Below, piece by piece: positions 16,002 through 22,555 of a stretch of DNA of 36,216 nucleotides. The notes under the pieces are model-generated. The model saw only the letters and a program-made list of their open reading frames with translations. It had not been told where the DNA came from and did no database searches. The position numbers were made by a program, and so were the translations under genes. The stretch's first letter is position 1. Each line of letters begins with the position of its first letter. Source of the stretch: Lachnospiraceae bacterium (GTDB lineage Bacteria; Bacillota; Clostridia; Lachnospirales; Lachnospiraceae). The stretch is from the NCBI GenBank assembly GCA_016291655.1, contig JAEEYF010000024.1, forward strand, positions 1 through 36,216. The letters run 5' to 3'.

Positions 16002-16718
16002 ATGGGTAAAAACCAAGACACCACCATCGATCGTCCGGTAACCGTAGACGATCACAGAACACTGAACAACGCGCAGTTAAAGAAGGGTCAGACAGCTGTG
16101 AACGATGCGTTGAAATTTCCGACGGCGGAAGATTTTGAAAGAGATCTGACGGAACTTTTGAACGGAGACTATGAAGAAAAAGGCGAAAACATTACCATCG
16201 CTCTCACGGATCTGGACTGCTTCTACCACATCAACGGCGACTTCGGTCGTGAAGAAGGCGACAGGATCCTGATCGAGACCGGAAAATACTTAAAATCCGC
16301 TCTGCCCGAATATGCCCGCATCTACCGTATCGGCGGCGATGAGTTCAGTATCATTTTCAACAGCCCGTTGGAGCGCGAGGAGATCTTCCTTCTGCTGAAT
16401 GAGATCAAGAACGGATATGACGTTAAAACTCCCGACGGCGTAAAGCAGACCATGACCATCGGAATGTCGACCGCGGGCGTCGATGCCTCAAGGTATCCGG
16501 AGCTTGTCAGAAAGGCGGACAGTGCGCTCTATCGCGCAAAGATTTCCGGAAGGAACAAGGTCGCTATGGCAAAAGAAGAGAAAATGATCCCCAAGACAAG
16601 CCATTTCACGCAGGAGCAGCTGCAGCGCCTTTCCTTGCTCGCAAAGCAGGAGGGGATAGGAGAAGCTATCCTTTTGAGAGAGGCCCTGGACCTCTTATTG
16701 AAGAAATACGATGTTTAA
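16002..16718 (+). CDS. Diguanylate cyclase (GGDEF) with an apparent C-terminal ribbon-helix-helix segment
   Basis: The 238-residue soluble product has a GGDEF domain at about residues 45-190, which would make cyclic di-GMP from two GTP. The active-site GGDEF is intact at 111-115, and the metal-binding TDLDCF and NGDFGREEGD segments are present. The product-inhibition RxxD site is absent: the aligned residues are PEYA. After the cyclase, residues about 199-238 (SHFTQEQLQRLSLLAKQEGI then LREALDLLLKKYDV) look like the helix-turn-helix part of a CopG-type ribbon-helix-helix domain, so the protein may bind DNA. No membrane or sensor domain is present. The ATG has AAGGAGG seven bases upstream. It has its own promoter after a long leader and its own terminator. 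Confidence 0.92.
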   Translation: MGKNQDTTIDRPVTVDDHRTLNNAQLKKGQTAVNDALKFPTAEDFERDLTELLNGDYEEKGENITIALTDLDCFYHINGDFGREEGDRILIETGKYLKSALPEYARIYRIGGDEFSIIFNSPLEREEIFLLLNEIKNGYDVKTPDGVKQTMTIGMSTAGVDASRYPELVRKADSALYRAKISGRNKVAMAKEEKMIPKTSHFTQEQLQRLSLLAKQEGIGEAILLREALDLLLKKYDV

Positions 16719-16726
16719 GAACAAAA

Positions 16727-16758
16727 AGAAGACGGTAAGTGTAGAAGACGGTAAGTGT
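16727..16758 (+). repeat. Exact 16-bp tandem duplication at the GGDEF terminator
   Basis: AGAAGACGGTAAGTGT occurs twice in tandem (16727-16742 and 16743-16758). Each copy carries the left arm of the terminator stem, so either could pair with the single right arm. Confidence 0.9.
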
Positions 16759-16774
16759 ACCGCCTTCTTTTTTT
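16744..16774 (+). terminator. Rho-independent terminator of the GGDEF gene
   Basis: GAAGACGGTA (16744-16753) pairs with TACCGCCTTC (16758-16767) with one A-C mismatch. Seven T residues follow. Confidence 0.85.
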
Positions 16775-16775
16775 G

Positions 16776-16804
16776 TTGCGTTTAGACGATCTTTCTGATA
16801 TAAC
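16776..16804 (+). promoter_or_regulatory. Candidate promoter of the SLC13-type permease gene
   Basis: TTGCGT (16776-16781) and TATAAC (16799-16804) are separated by 17 nt, directly after the preceding terminator. Confidence 0.5.
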
Positions 16805-16842
16805 CATTTTGCAAATCTATGCATATGGGAATCGAGATCAAG

Positions 16843-17982
16843 ATGAAGAAAATATTATCTGTTTTAAAGAAAGAAATGATGCTGACACTGGCGCTTCTTG
16901 CCGCCATTGTGTCACTTTTTGTCACTCCGCCCACGAAAGCACTCCTCGCAGACATTGACTGGCGTACGCTGGGCATCCTTCTGATGATGCTCTGCGTTCT
17001 CGAAGGGTTCAAGAAAGAGAACGTGCTGGGACCCGTGGTTCGTCTGGCCTCCGGAATACACTCCATTGTGGGGCTTTCGCTTTTTGTGATCTTCGGCGTT
17101 TTTTTCACATCCATGTTCGTGACCAACGACGTGTCCCTTATAATCTTTGTACCTCTTACCATCCTGCTTTTCCGGCAGGGCGGCAAAGAAAAGTACATTC
17201 TGCCCGTGATCTCCATGGAAAACATCGCAGCGATCCGCGGATCGCTCCTCATGCCCTTCGGCAGCCCTCAGAACCTGTTCCTCTACGGACAGGCGGATGT
17301 CTCCGCGGGCCACTTCATGCTGCATATGCTTCCGCTATGCGCGTCATCTGCGGTTCTGCTGATCATCTTTGTGCTTGTCATGTACCGAAAGGATCTCAAG
17401 GAAACCTCCGGCTGCGACAGTGCATCTCAAAATGAAAAAGCCGCGCTAAACAGGCGGGGCATTGTTTACCTCGCCCTCTTTGTGCTTGTGCTCGCTGTCA
17501 TAGTGACCAGAACCTCACTCTGGCTTTACGCCGTGGGCATAGTCCTTGCAGCAGTATTTTTTAACGACAGGACCCTTTTCAAACGAGTGGATTACGTTCT
17601 TATCATGACCTTTTTCTGCTTTTTTGTCTTTTCCTCATCCATTGCGGCAAATCCCGCAATATCGGAAGTCCTCAAAAAAGCGGTCGCCGGCAGGGAATAC
17701 TGGTGGGCCATCGGTCTGAGCCAGCTGATCTCCAACGTTCCTGCCTCCATCGTTCTCTATCCCTTCTCCGATAACTTCGCAGGCCTGATCTACGGCGCAG
17801 ACACCGCGGGCCTCGTGTCCCTCATCGGTTCTCTCGCCTCCGTGATCAACTACCGCATCTACGTCAGAGAATACCCCGGCCGCGGCCTGCAGTTCGTGAA
17901 AGTCTTCACCCTCGTCAGCTGGGCCTTCTTCATCATCGTAGTGATCCCCGGCTTCCTCCTCTCCCACTGGAACTTCTTTTGA
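16843..17982 (+). CDS. SLC13/CitMHS-type membrane permease
   Basis: The product of about 379 residues has roughly ten hydrophobic segments and belongs to the ion-transporter superfamily that includes SLC13, CitMHS and ArsB-like proteins. Recognisable pieces are SMFVTNDVSLIIFVPLTILL near residue 92, LMPFGSPQNLFLYG near 138 and SQLISNVPASIVLYPF near 300. The repeated Asn/Pro-containing hairpins fit the family's substrate sites. The substrate cannot be told; an organic acid or anion is the family norm. The start is uncertain: ATG 16843 has a weak GAGA site and leaves a usable leader, whereas ATGs at 16819 and 16825 lie too close to the predicted transcription start. The protein is on the short side for the family. 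Its TGA stop begins a degenerate 16-nt piece of the dispersed palindromic repeat. Confidence 0.82.
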   Translation: MKKILSVLKKEMMLTLALLAAIVSLFVTPPTKALLADIDWRTLGILLMMLCVLEGFKKENVLGPVVRLASGIHSIVGLSLFVIFGVFFTSMFVTNDVSLIIFVPLTILLFRQGGKEKYILPVISMENIAAIRGSLLMPFGSPQNLFLYGQADVSAGHFMLHMLPLCASSAVLLIIFVLVMYRKDLKETSGCDSASQNEKAALNRRGIVYLALFVLVLAVIVTRTSLWLYAVGIVLAAVFFNDRTLFKRVDYVLIMTFFCFFVFSSSIAANPAISEVLKKAVAGREYWWAIGLSQLISNVPASIVLYPFSDNFAGLIYGADTAGLVSLIGSLASVINYRIYVREYPGRGLQFVKVFTLVSWAFFIIVVIPGFLLSHWNFF

Positions 17983-17995
17983 ACCCCGAGGCTCA
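17980..17995. repeat. Degenerate piece of the 29-nt palindromic repeat at a stop codon
   Basis: TGAACCCCGAGGCTCA looks like the 29-nt element with its middle deleted: the TGAACC end and a CCCCGAGG-TCA end are retained. The TGA is the stop codon of the SLC13-type gene. Similarity to the intact copies is partial. Confidence 0.45.
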
Positions 17996-18001
17996 AAAAT
18001 A

Positions 18002-18030
18002 TTTCCATTTTCAAATAAATATTGTATAAT
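18002..18030 (+). promoter_or_regulatory. Promoter of the MntP-ZIP fusion gene
   Basis: TTTCCA (18002-18007) and a perfect TATAAT (18025-18030) are separated by 17 nt. The leader to the start codon is only about 45 nt, so there is no room for a manganese riboswitch. Confidence 0.55.
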
Positions 18031-18081
18031 GGAAAAACTTTAATCACAAATCACACAATTCTAATATATAGGGAGTTTTAT

Positions 18082-19449
18082 ATGGGCATATTTGAACTGC
18101 TGCTTTTATCCGTCGGCCTTGCTATGGATGCCTTTGCGGTATCTGTATGCAAAGGGCTTGGGGTAAAAAAACTGACATTTAAAGAATGCCTGATCTGCGG
18201 AGTATGGTTTGGCGCCTTCCAGGGGATAATGCCTTTTCTGGGCTATCTGATAGGCTCCGGCTTCGAGAAGTGGATCAGCATCGTCGCACCTTGGGTGGCT
18301 TTCATACTCTTGAGCCTGATCGGAATTAATATGCTTAGGGAGGCATTTTCCGAGGAAGAGGAAGAAAAAGCCGGCTTTGATGTAAAAACAATGTTTCTGA
18401 TGGCTGTGGCCACAAGCATAGATGCCCTGGCCGTAGGTATCACCTTCGTGGCTGTGCCTGTGGAAGTGCTTGACGCGGGCAAGCTGCAAAACACGATATT
18501 CGCAGTGATCGTAATAGCGATCGTTACTTTCATCATTTCCGCTCTGGGCGTGAAGATCGGCAATCTCTTTGGTTCCCGCTACAAATCCGGTTCGGAAGTT
18601 ATGGGTGGAACCATCCTGATCTTCATCGGAATGAAGACGCTCATAGAGCACCTTGACAAGTCAAACGCAATGAGCGATTCGGACAACATCTTCGGAATGC
18701 TGATCCCTCTGATCGGAACAGCTCTCGGAGCCGCGTCCGTATATGCAAAAAAATGGATGCTCTCGGACAAGATCCGTGTAATGATGGCCGGAGCGACCGC
18801 GGGCATAATGTTTTCGATCTCGATCTGGGGAATGATCGAACCCGCTGCAGGAGGCTTTAATATCAAAGGCGGCCGCACCATCATCCCCATGTTCATCTGC
18901 TTCTGCGTAGGTGTCGCCGTTCAATATGCCCTGGATAACGCCGTTCCTCACACTCACGCCTTTGTGGGCATTACTGAAGGGCCGCAGAGCAAGCTCAAGG
19001 CCGAGACCAAGATGATGCTGGCGGAGGTTATCCACCACGTTCCGGAGGGCATAGCTCTCGGCGCCATATATGCCGCACACTTCATGGAAACGGATTGGAT
19101 CCCCGCATCAACACCTCTTTTCCTCGCGATCGCATTGGCGATCCAGAACTTCCCCGAGGCTGTTTTTGTATCACTTCCCGTTATGGAAAGCGGTACGGGA
19201 AAAGGAAAAGCCTTTTTCATGGGCATAGTTTCCGGAATGCCGGTTCCCATCGCGGCGGTATTTGTTCTGATAATCGTAGTCCTCTTCCCCTCGGCTTTGC
19301 CCTATATTATGGTTATAGCGGGCGGCGCCATGATCTACACAACCGTCGAGGAACTGCCTCTCATGGTCGGAAAGAAAGACAATGACAGCGGAGCTTTCGC
19401 TTTCGTGATCGGATTTTCGATAATAATGCTGTTGATATTTGCAAAATGA
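18082..19449 (+). CDS. Fusion of an MntP manganese exporter with a ZIP-family metal transporter
   Basis: The 455-residue product joins two complete transporter families. Residues 1 to about 190 match MntP, the Mn2+ efflux pump of six membrane segments, with both family motifs AMDAF near D16 and SIDALAVG near D114. Residues about 200-455 match a ZIP transporter of the GufA type, with metal-site motifs HHVPEG (318-323) and NFPEA (356-360). The usual NFPEG is changed at the last Gly. MntP exports manganese whereas ZIP proteins usually import zinc, iron or manganese, so the net direction is unclear. The single reading frame has no break at the join. The start at ATG 18082 has GGGAG six bases upstream; an earlier ATG at 18022 precedes the predicted promoter's -10. 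The stop TGA begins a 29-nt repeat. Confidence 0.9.
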   Translation: MGIFELLLLSVGLAMDAFAVSVCKGLGVKKLTFKECLICGVWFGAFQGIMPFLGYLIGSGFEKWISIVAPWVAFILLSLIGINMLREAFSEEEEEKAGFDVKTMFLMAVATSIDALAVGITFVAVPVEVLDAGKLQNTIFAVIVIAIVTFIISALGVKIGNLFGSRYKSGSEVMGGTILIFIGMKTLIEHLDKSNAMSDSDNIFGMLIPLIGTALGAASVYAKKWMLSDKIRVMMAGATAGIMFSISIWGMIEPAAGGFNIKGGRTIIPMFICFCVGVAVQYALDNAVPHTHAFVGITEGPQSKLKAETKMMLAEVIHHVPEGIALGAIYAAHFMETDWIPASTPLFLAIALAIQNFPEAVFVSLPVMESGTGKGKAFFMGIVSGMPVPIAAVFVLIIVVLFPSALPYIMVIAGGAMIYTTVEELPLMVGKKDNDSGAFAFVIGFSIIMLLIFAK

Positions 19450-19509
19450 ACCCATAACCCCGTCCCCGGGGTTCAAAAAATGACACCACAACCCCGTCCC
19501 CGAGGTTCA
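19447..19509. repeat. Tandem pair of 29-nt REP-like elements bridging two convergent stop codons
   Basis: Unit 19447-19475 has ends TGAACCC and GGGTTCA; unit 19481-19509 has ends TGACACC and AGGTTCA. Both carry ACCCCGTCCCC in the same orientation, with AAAAA between. The first TGA (19447-19449) is the stop of the MntP-ZIP gene. The last TCA (19507-19509) is, on the minus strand, the TGA stop of the RpiB-type gene. The pair therefore fills the whole space between the two convergent genes. Confidence 0.88.
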
Positions 19510-20145
19510 TGCCAATATCTTCTTTACAGTCTCGGCAATCCTTTCATCCTTGCAGTCTCTGAAGAAATACTCCTTGAAATGCTCGCCCGCAAAAGCACCC
19601 TTCACCAGCTCACGATCAAGGTTTTCAAGAATGAAGCAAAGATCCTTGTATGTGACAAGCTTTACCTCATCCAGGATCTTCTTGTTCCTCTTCTCCGGAA
19701 CCGCTCTTTCTCTGGGATAGCCCTGTCCGCTCTCTTCGCAGAAAAGTTTCTCGAAGATGTACTCCAGATTCAGGTCTCCGCCCCAGCCGAAGCCCTTTGC
19801 AAAGGGGATGGCAATGGCATTTCCGTCATTGATCTGTGCGAAGGTGTAAGCATCGAGCGCGTCCTCCACATGTCCGCAGATCACACCGGGGAAGGAATTC
19901 AGCGCAAGCATAGCGCCTTCTCCGGTTCCGCAGCCTGTGATCACATAGTCGACTGCCTTCGAATTGAGCAGTGCAGCGGCAAGAATGCCGTTCTGGACAT
20001 ATGTGAGTTGGGCAGCATCATCTGCCTTGTACATTCCATAGTTGATAACTTCATGCCCCATGGGCTCAACAACCTTTTTCAACGCCGCTTCGATAACGGA
20101 ATTCTTTGCTGCCTGGCTGTTCTCATTGATCAATGCAATTTTCAT
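19507..20145 (-). CDS. RpiB/LacA/LacB-family sugar-phosphate isomerase
   Basis: The 212-residue product belongs to the RpiB/LacAB family, which interconverts aldose and ketose phosphates such as ribose 5-phosphate or galactose 6-phosphate. It starts MKIALINENSQAAKN and has the substrate loop GCGTGEGAM at residues 71-79, then ALNSFPGVICG and NDGNAIAIPFAKGFG. It is longer than typical RpiB (about 150 residues) because of a C-terminal extension, as in a known subgroup, so the exact sugar is unclear. I placed the start at ATG 20145, with AGGAG eight bases upstream; the open frame extends upstream to 20451, but that part runs through the promoter and the cloverleaf repeat and is not coding. Its stop lies in a 29-nt repeat. 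Confidence 0.88.
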   Translation of the reverse strand: MKIALINENSQAAKNSVIEAALKKVVEPMGHEVINYGMYKADDAAQLTYVQNGILAAALLNSKAVDYVITGCGTGEGAMLALNSFPGVICGHVEDALDAYTFAQINDGNAIAIPFAKGFGWGGDLNLEYIFEKLFCEESGQGYPRERAVPEKRNKKILDEVKLVTYKDLCFILENLDRELVKGAFAGEHFKEYFFRDCKDERIAETVKKILA

Positions 20146-20215
20146 TTCTTCTCTCCTATCTATGTTTTCAGTCATTCTGTTTTCCCATGCCCGATAATAT
20201 GTTTGCATCGGACCA

Positions 20216-20245
20216 ATTATATCATCATATGACACGATTGTGCAA
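20216..20245 (-). promoter_or_regulatory. Promoter of the RpiB-type gene
   Basis: On the minus strand TTGCAC (complement of 20240-20245) and a perfect TATAAT (complement of 20216-20221) are 18 nt apart. Confidence 0.6.
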
Positions 20246-20286
20246 ATATTTCGAAGGGGAGGGTGATTCACATGGGGTGTGACACA

Positions 20287-20419
20287 GGTACTGTTCACAG
20301 ATGTGTCGGTATTAAGCCGTTTTTGGAAATGTATTTCCAAAAACGGCTTGTTACCGACATATTCTGCTTCGCAGAATACCACGGTCAAAACATGTTTTGA
20401 CCGTGGCGTGAACAGTACC
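20287..20419. repeat. Cloverleaf-like multi-hairpin repeat, copy 2
   Basis: A 12-bp perfect outer stem (GGTACTGTTCAC 20287-20298 with GTGAACAGTACC 20408-20419) encloses the same three hairpins as copy 1. Differences from copy 1 are mostly compensatory: TTGAAAA/TTTTCAA becomes TTGGAAA/TTTCCAA in hairpin 1, and the outer stem base changes on both sides. Hairpin 2, ATTCTGC-TTC-GCAGAAT, is identical. It lies between the divergent rpiB-type and tetR promoters. Confidence 0.9.
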
Positions 20420-20469
20420 CCCTCCCTGCATAATATAATCCCGATTGTCAAAAATTTTACAAAAATGTG

Positions 20470-20525
20470 TTGACAAGATGACTTCGGTGGTATATAAATT
20501 ACAGCGTAATATTACACTGTAATTT
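20470..20525 (+). promoter_or_regulatory. Promoter and palindromic operator of the TetR-ECF-ABC operon
   Basis: A perfect TTGACA (20470-20475) and TATAAA (20493-20498) are separated by 17 nt. A nearly perfect 30-bp palindrome (20496-20525) begins AAATTACAG and ends CTGTAATTT with GTAATATTAC in the centre. It overlaps the -10 and the start of transcription, the classic place for a TetR-family operator, so autoregulation by the next gene is likely. Confidence 0.78.
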
Positions 20526-20547
20526 TTTTTAGTAATGAAGGAAATCG

Positions 20548-21165
20548 ATGTCTTACGATTATAAACAAACACATGAGAACATTTTGAACAGTGCACGAAA
20601 ACAATTTGCGGAAAAAGGCTTTCGCGATGCTTCGATCAGGACCATCTGCAAGGATGCAGGCGTTACAAACGGGGCTTTCTATTCGCATTTCAACAGCAAA
20701 GAGGACCTCTTCGGAAGCATTGTCACCCCGTGCATAGAGGGACTGAACGAGCTCTATTCTTCCGAAAAGGAGTACTACTTAAACATTCAGTGTTTTGACG
20801 ATATCCTGAATGCGTTCAGAGCTTCCTACTCCTCCTATGCTAAAGCCATTCGCTATGTTTGCGGGCACAAGGAAGAGTTTCTTCTGCTGCTGGATTCAAG
20901 TGCGGGTACTGAGTATGAGGGTTTTCCTGATATGCTTATCGAGTCTGAGGCCGAGAACACACTGAAGTTCCTGACGCTCAGCAAAAAATACATTAAGAAT
21001 ACCCAGAATGTGTCTGAAAATCTTTCGAAGCTCGGAGCTTCATTTATGATCATGACGGTTTTTGACTGTCTCAGAAACGGCCTGTCCGCGGATGAGATCA
21101 TCAAAGAGACCGCTCTGGTAAGTGAATATTGCATTGCCGGCTATAAACATATGCTGAGCATTTGA
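20548..21165 (+). CDS. TetR-family regulator of the ECF/ABC operon
   Basis: The 205-residue product has an N-terminal TetR helix-turn-helix: ILNSARKQFAEKGF, then SIRTICKDAGVTNGAFYSHF, then NSKEDLFGSIV, within residues about 11-55. The ligand-binding C-terminal domain is not recognisable beyond being helical. The ATG has GAAGGA six bases upstream. It is the first gene of the operon, with a palindromic operator across its promoter. The simplest model is that it represses the operon and is released by the transported compound or a signal of its scarcity. That model is inference. Confidence 0.92.
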   Translation: MSYDYKQTHENILNSARKQFAEKGFRDASIRTICKDAGVTNGAFYSHFNSKEDLFGSIVTPCIEGLNELYSSEKEYYLNIQCFDDILNAFRASYSSYAKAIRYVCGHKEEFLLLLDSSAGTEYEGFPDMLIESEAENTLKFLTLSKKYIKNTQNVSENLSKLGASFMIMTVFDCLRNGLSADEIIKETALVSEYCIAGYKHMLSI

Positions 21166-21242
21166 CAACAGGACTCGGATGAACCGGGTCCAAAACAATA
21201 GTCTGTGGTTAGCTTGAGCTAACCCATATAGGAGGTTTTCTT
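21166..21242 (+). other. Leader between tetR and the ECF genes with two hairpins
   Basis: The 77-nt gap holds two compact hairpins: GGACTCGG-ATGAA-CCGGGTCC (21171-21191, one G-T pair) and GGTTAGC-TTGA-GCTAACC (21207-21224). Neither is followed by a T run. They could be mRNA-stability or processing elements that set expression of the transporter apart from the regulator. The second ends just before the AGGAGG of the next gene. Confidence 0.55.
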
Positions 21243-21824
21243 ATGAAAAATGGTCTTAAAGGTAAAGATCTAATCACTGTCGGTATCTATACCGCGCTTT
21301 ATACGGTATTTGTTTTTCTTACGGGTATGTTTAATGCGATCCCCATCCTCTATCCTATCTTCATGTTCGTCGGTCCCATCATCACAGGTATCCCGATGAC
21401 ACTTTATTATCTGAAGATAGAAAAGTTCGGTATGCTCACCATTTCAGGCATCCTTCTGTCCGTATTCTGGTACATTTCCGGATACACCTGGATCTGCATT
21501 GCCTGCATCATACCTTCGGCAATCATTGCCGATGTGCTTCTCAAGGTTATCGGCTTCAAGAAATTTAAGTCCATCGTAGCAAGCTATGCTGTCTTCTCCC
21601 TCGGCTTACTGGCAGGTCCCGCAAACCTCTGGTTCGCAGGCGAAGGCTATTGGGACGGCATCAGAGATTCCATGGGTGACCAGTATGCGGAGCAGCTCGC
21701 TAAATATATGCCTACATGGTTCCTTCCCGTTGCCATCGCACTTATCATCCTTGGTTCAATCCTCGGAGCACTGCTTGGCAAGAAGATGATGAACAAACAC
21801 TTTAAGAAAGCCGGTATTGCCTAA
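21243..21824 (+). CDS. ECF transporter substrate-binding (S) component, MptD / Trep_Strep family
   Basis: The 193-residue product is an integral membrane protein of five to six segments. It resembles the MptD-type (Trep_Strep) family of putative ECF S components, which bind the substrate and associate with EcfT and two ATPases. Segments lie at about residues 11-30, 34-56, 62-85, 87-107, 114-132 and 160-182. The motifs KDLITVGIYTALYTVF near the start and the ALLGKKMMNKHFKKAG tail fit the family. Its ATG has an AGGAGG site. Its stop shares one base with the EcfT start (TAATG). The substrate of this family is not settled. Confidence 0.88.
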   Translation: MKNGLKGKDLITVGIYTALYTVFVFLTGMFNAIPILYPIFMFVGPIITGIPMTLYYLKIEKFGMLTISGILLSVFWYISGYTWICIACIIPSAIIADVLLKVIGFKKFKSIVASYAVFSLGLLAGPANLWFAGEGYWDGIRDSMGDQYAEQLAKYMPTWFLPVAIALIILGSILGALLGKKMMNKHFKKAGIA

Positions 21825-22546
21825 TGGAGCTGTACACCCCCAAAAAGAAATTAAAGCTTGACCCGAGGACTAAGCTTTTTCTCATTGTGGTGATCGCTAC
21901 TCTTGAACTTTTAAACGTGAACATCTACTTCACCCTGGCAATAGGCTTTATCCCCTTTCTGCTGTTTCTCAGTAACAGACAGTACCTCGGTGCCATTAAA
22001 TACTACGGGTTGTTCCTGATCGCGGCCTTCCTGCACGTTCATCGTGTCGGGATCGAGCTCAATATGTTCTTCAACATGATCGTTGTTCTGCTGGGAGGCT
22101 TGATCCTGAAGCTCTCCCCGGCGTTCACGACCAGTGATTACATTATTGAATCCACAAGCGCCAGCGAAGTCATTGCGGCAATGACAAAACTCAAGATCAG
22201 CCGCAAGATAACGATCCCGTTGTCCGTCATGTTCCGCTTCCTCCCCACCATCAGGCAGGAGAATCGCGCTATCCATGACGCTGCCGCTATGCGCGGAATT
22301 ACGATCACAAGACTGAAGTTTTGGAAAAATCCTTTAAGAGCCTTCGAGTACAGGATGATCCCCCTTATGATCACCATAGCAAACACCGGTGAGGATCTCT
22401 CTGCCGCGGCTCTTTCCCGAGGCTTGGACAATCCCCGGGAACATACAACTTATACTGATGTCAGGTTCACAAAAAGAGACCTCTTTGCATTCCTGTTTGT
22501 CTCTCTGTTTCTTGCATCGGTATATTTTCTTACAGAGTGGTTATAG
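21824..22546 (+). CDS. ECF transporter transmembrane coupling protein (EcfT)
   Basis: The 240-residue product is the EcfT scaffold that links the S component to the ATPases. It has the expected N-terminal membrane segments (about residues 16-60 and 66-95). The two coupling-helix motifs that contact the ATPases are present: AMRG at residues 155-158 and LSRG at 197-200. A C-terminal membrane segment lies at about 222-239. Length is close to the usual 250-270. Translation is coupled to the S-component gene by a TAATG overlap, and the stop codon overlaps the ribosome site (AGGTGG) of the ATPase fusion gene. Confidence 0.93.
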   Translation: MELYTPKKKLKLDPRTKLFLIVVIATLELLNVNIYFTLAIGFIPFLLFLSNRQYLGAIKYYGLFLIAAFLHVHRVGIELNMFFNMIVVLLGGLILKLSPAFTTSDYIIESTSASEVIAAMTKLKISRKITIPLSVMFRFLPTIRQENRAIHDAAAMRGITITRLKFWKNPLRAFEYRMIPLMITIANTGEDLSAAALSRGLDNPREHTTYTDVRFTKRDLFAFLFVSLFLASVYFLTEWL

Positions 22547-22555
22547 GTGGTATAA

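Noticed and set aside
18000..18081. Manganese (yybP-ykoY) riboswitch before the MntP-ZIP gene
   Set aside because: The leader after the -10 box is only about 45 nt, too short, and the conserved motifs are missing.
20146..20451. N-terminal extension of the RpiB-type protein in the open frame
   Set aside because: It runs back through the promoter and the cloverleaf repeat, has no ribosome site, and family proteins begin at the MKIALINE segment.
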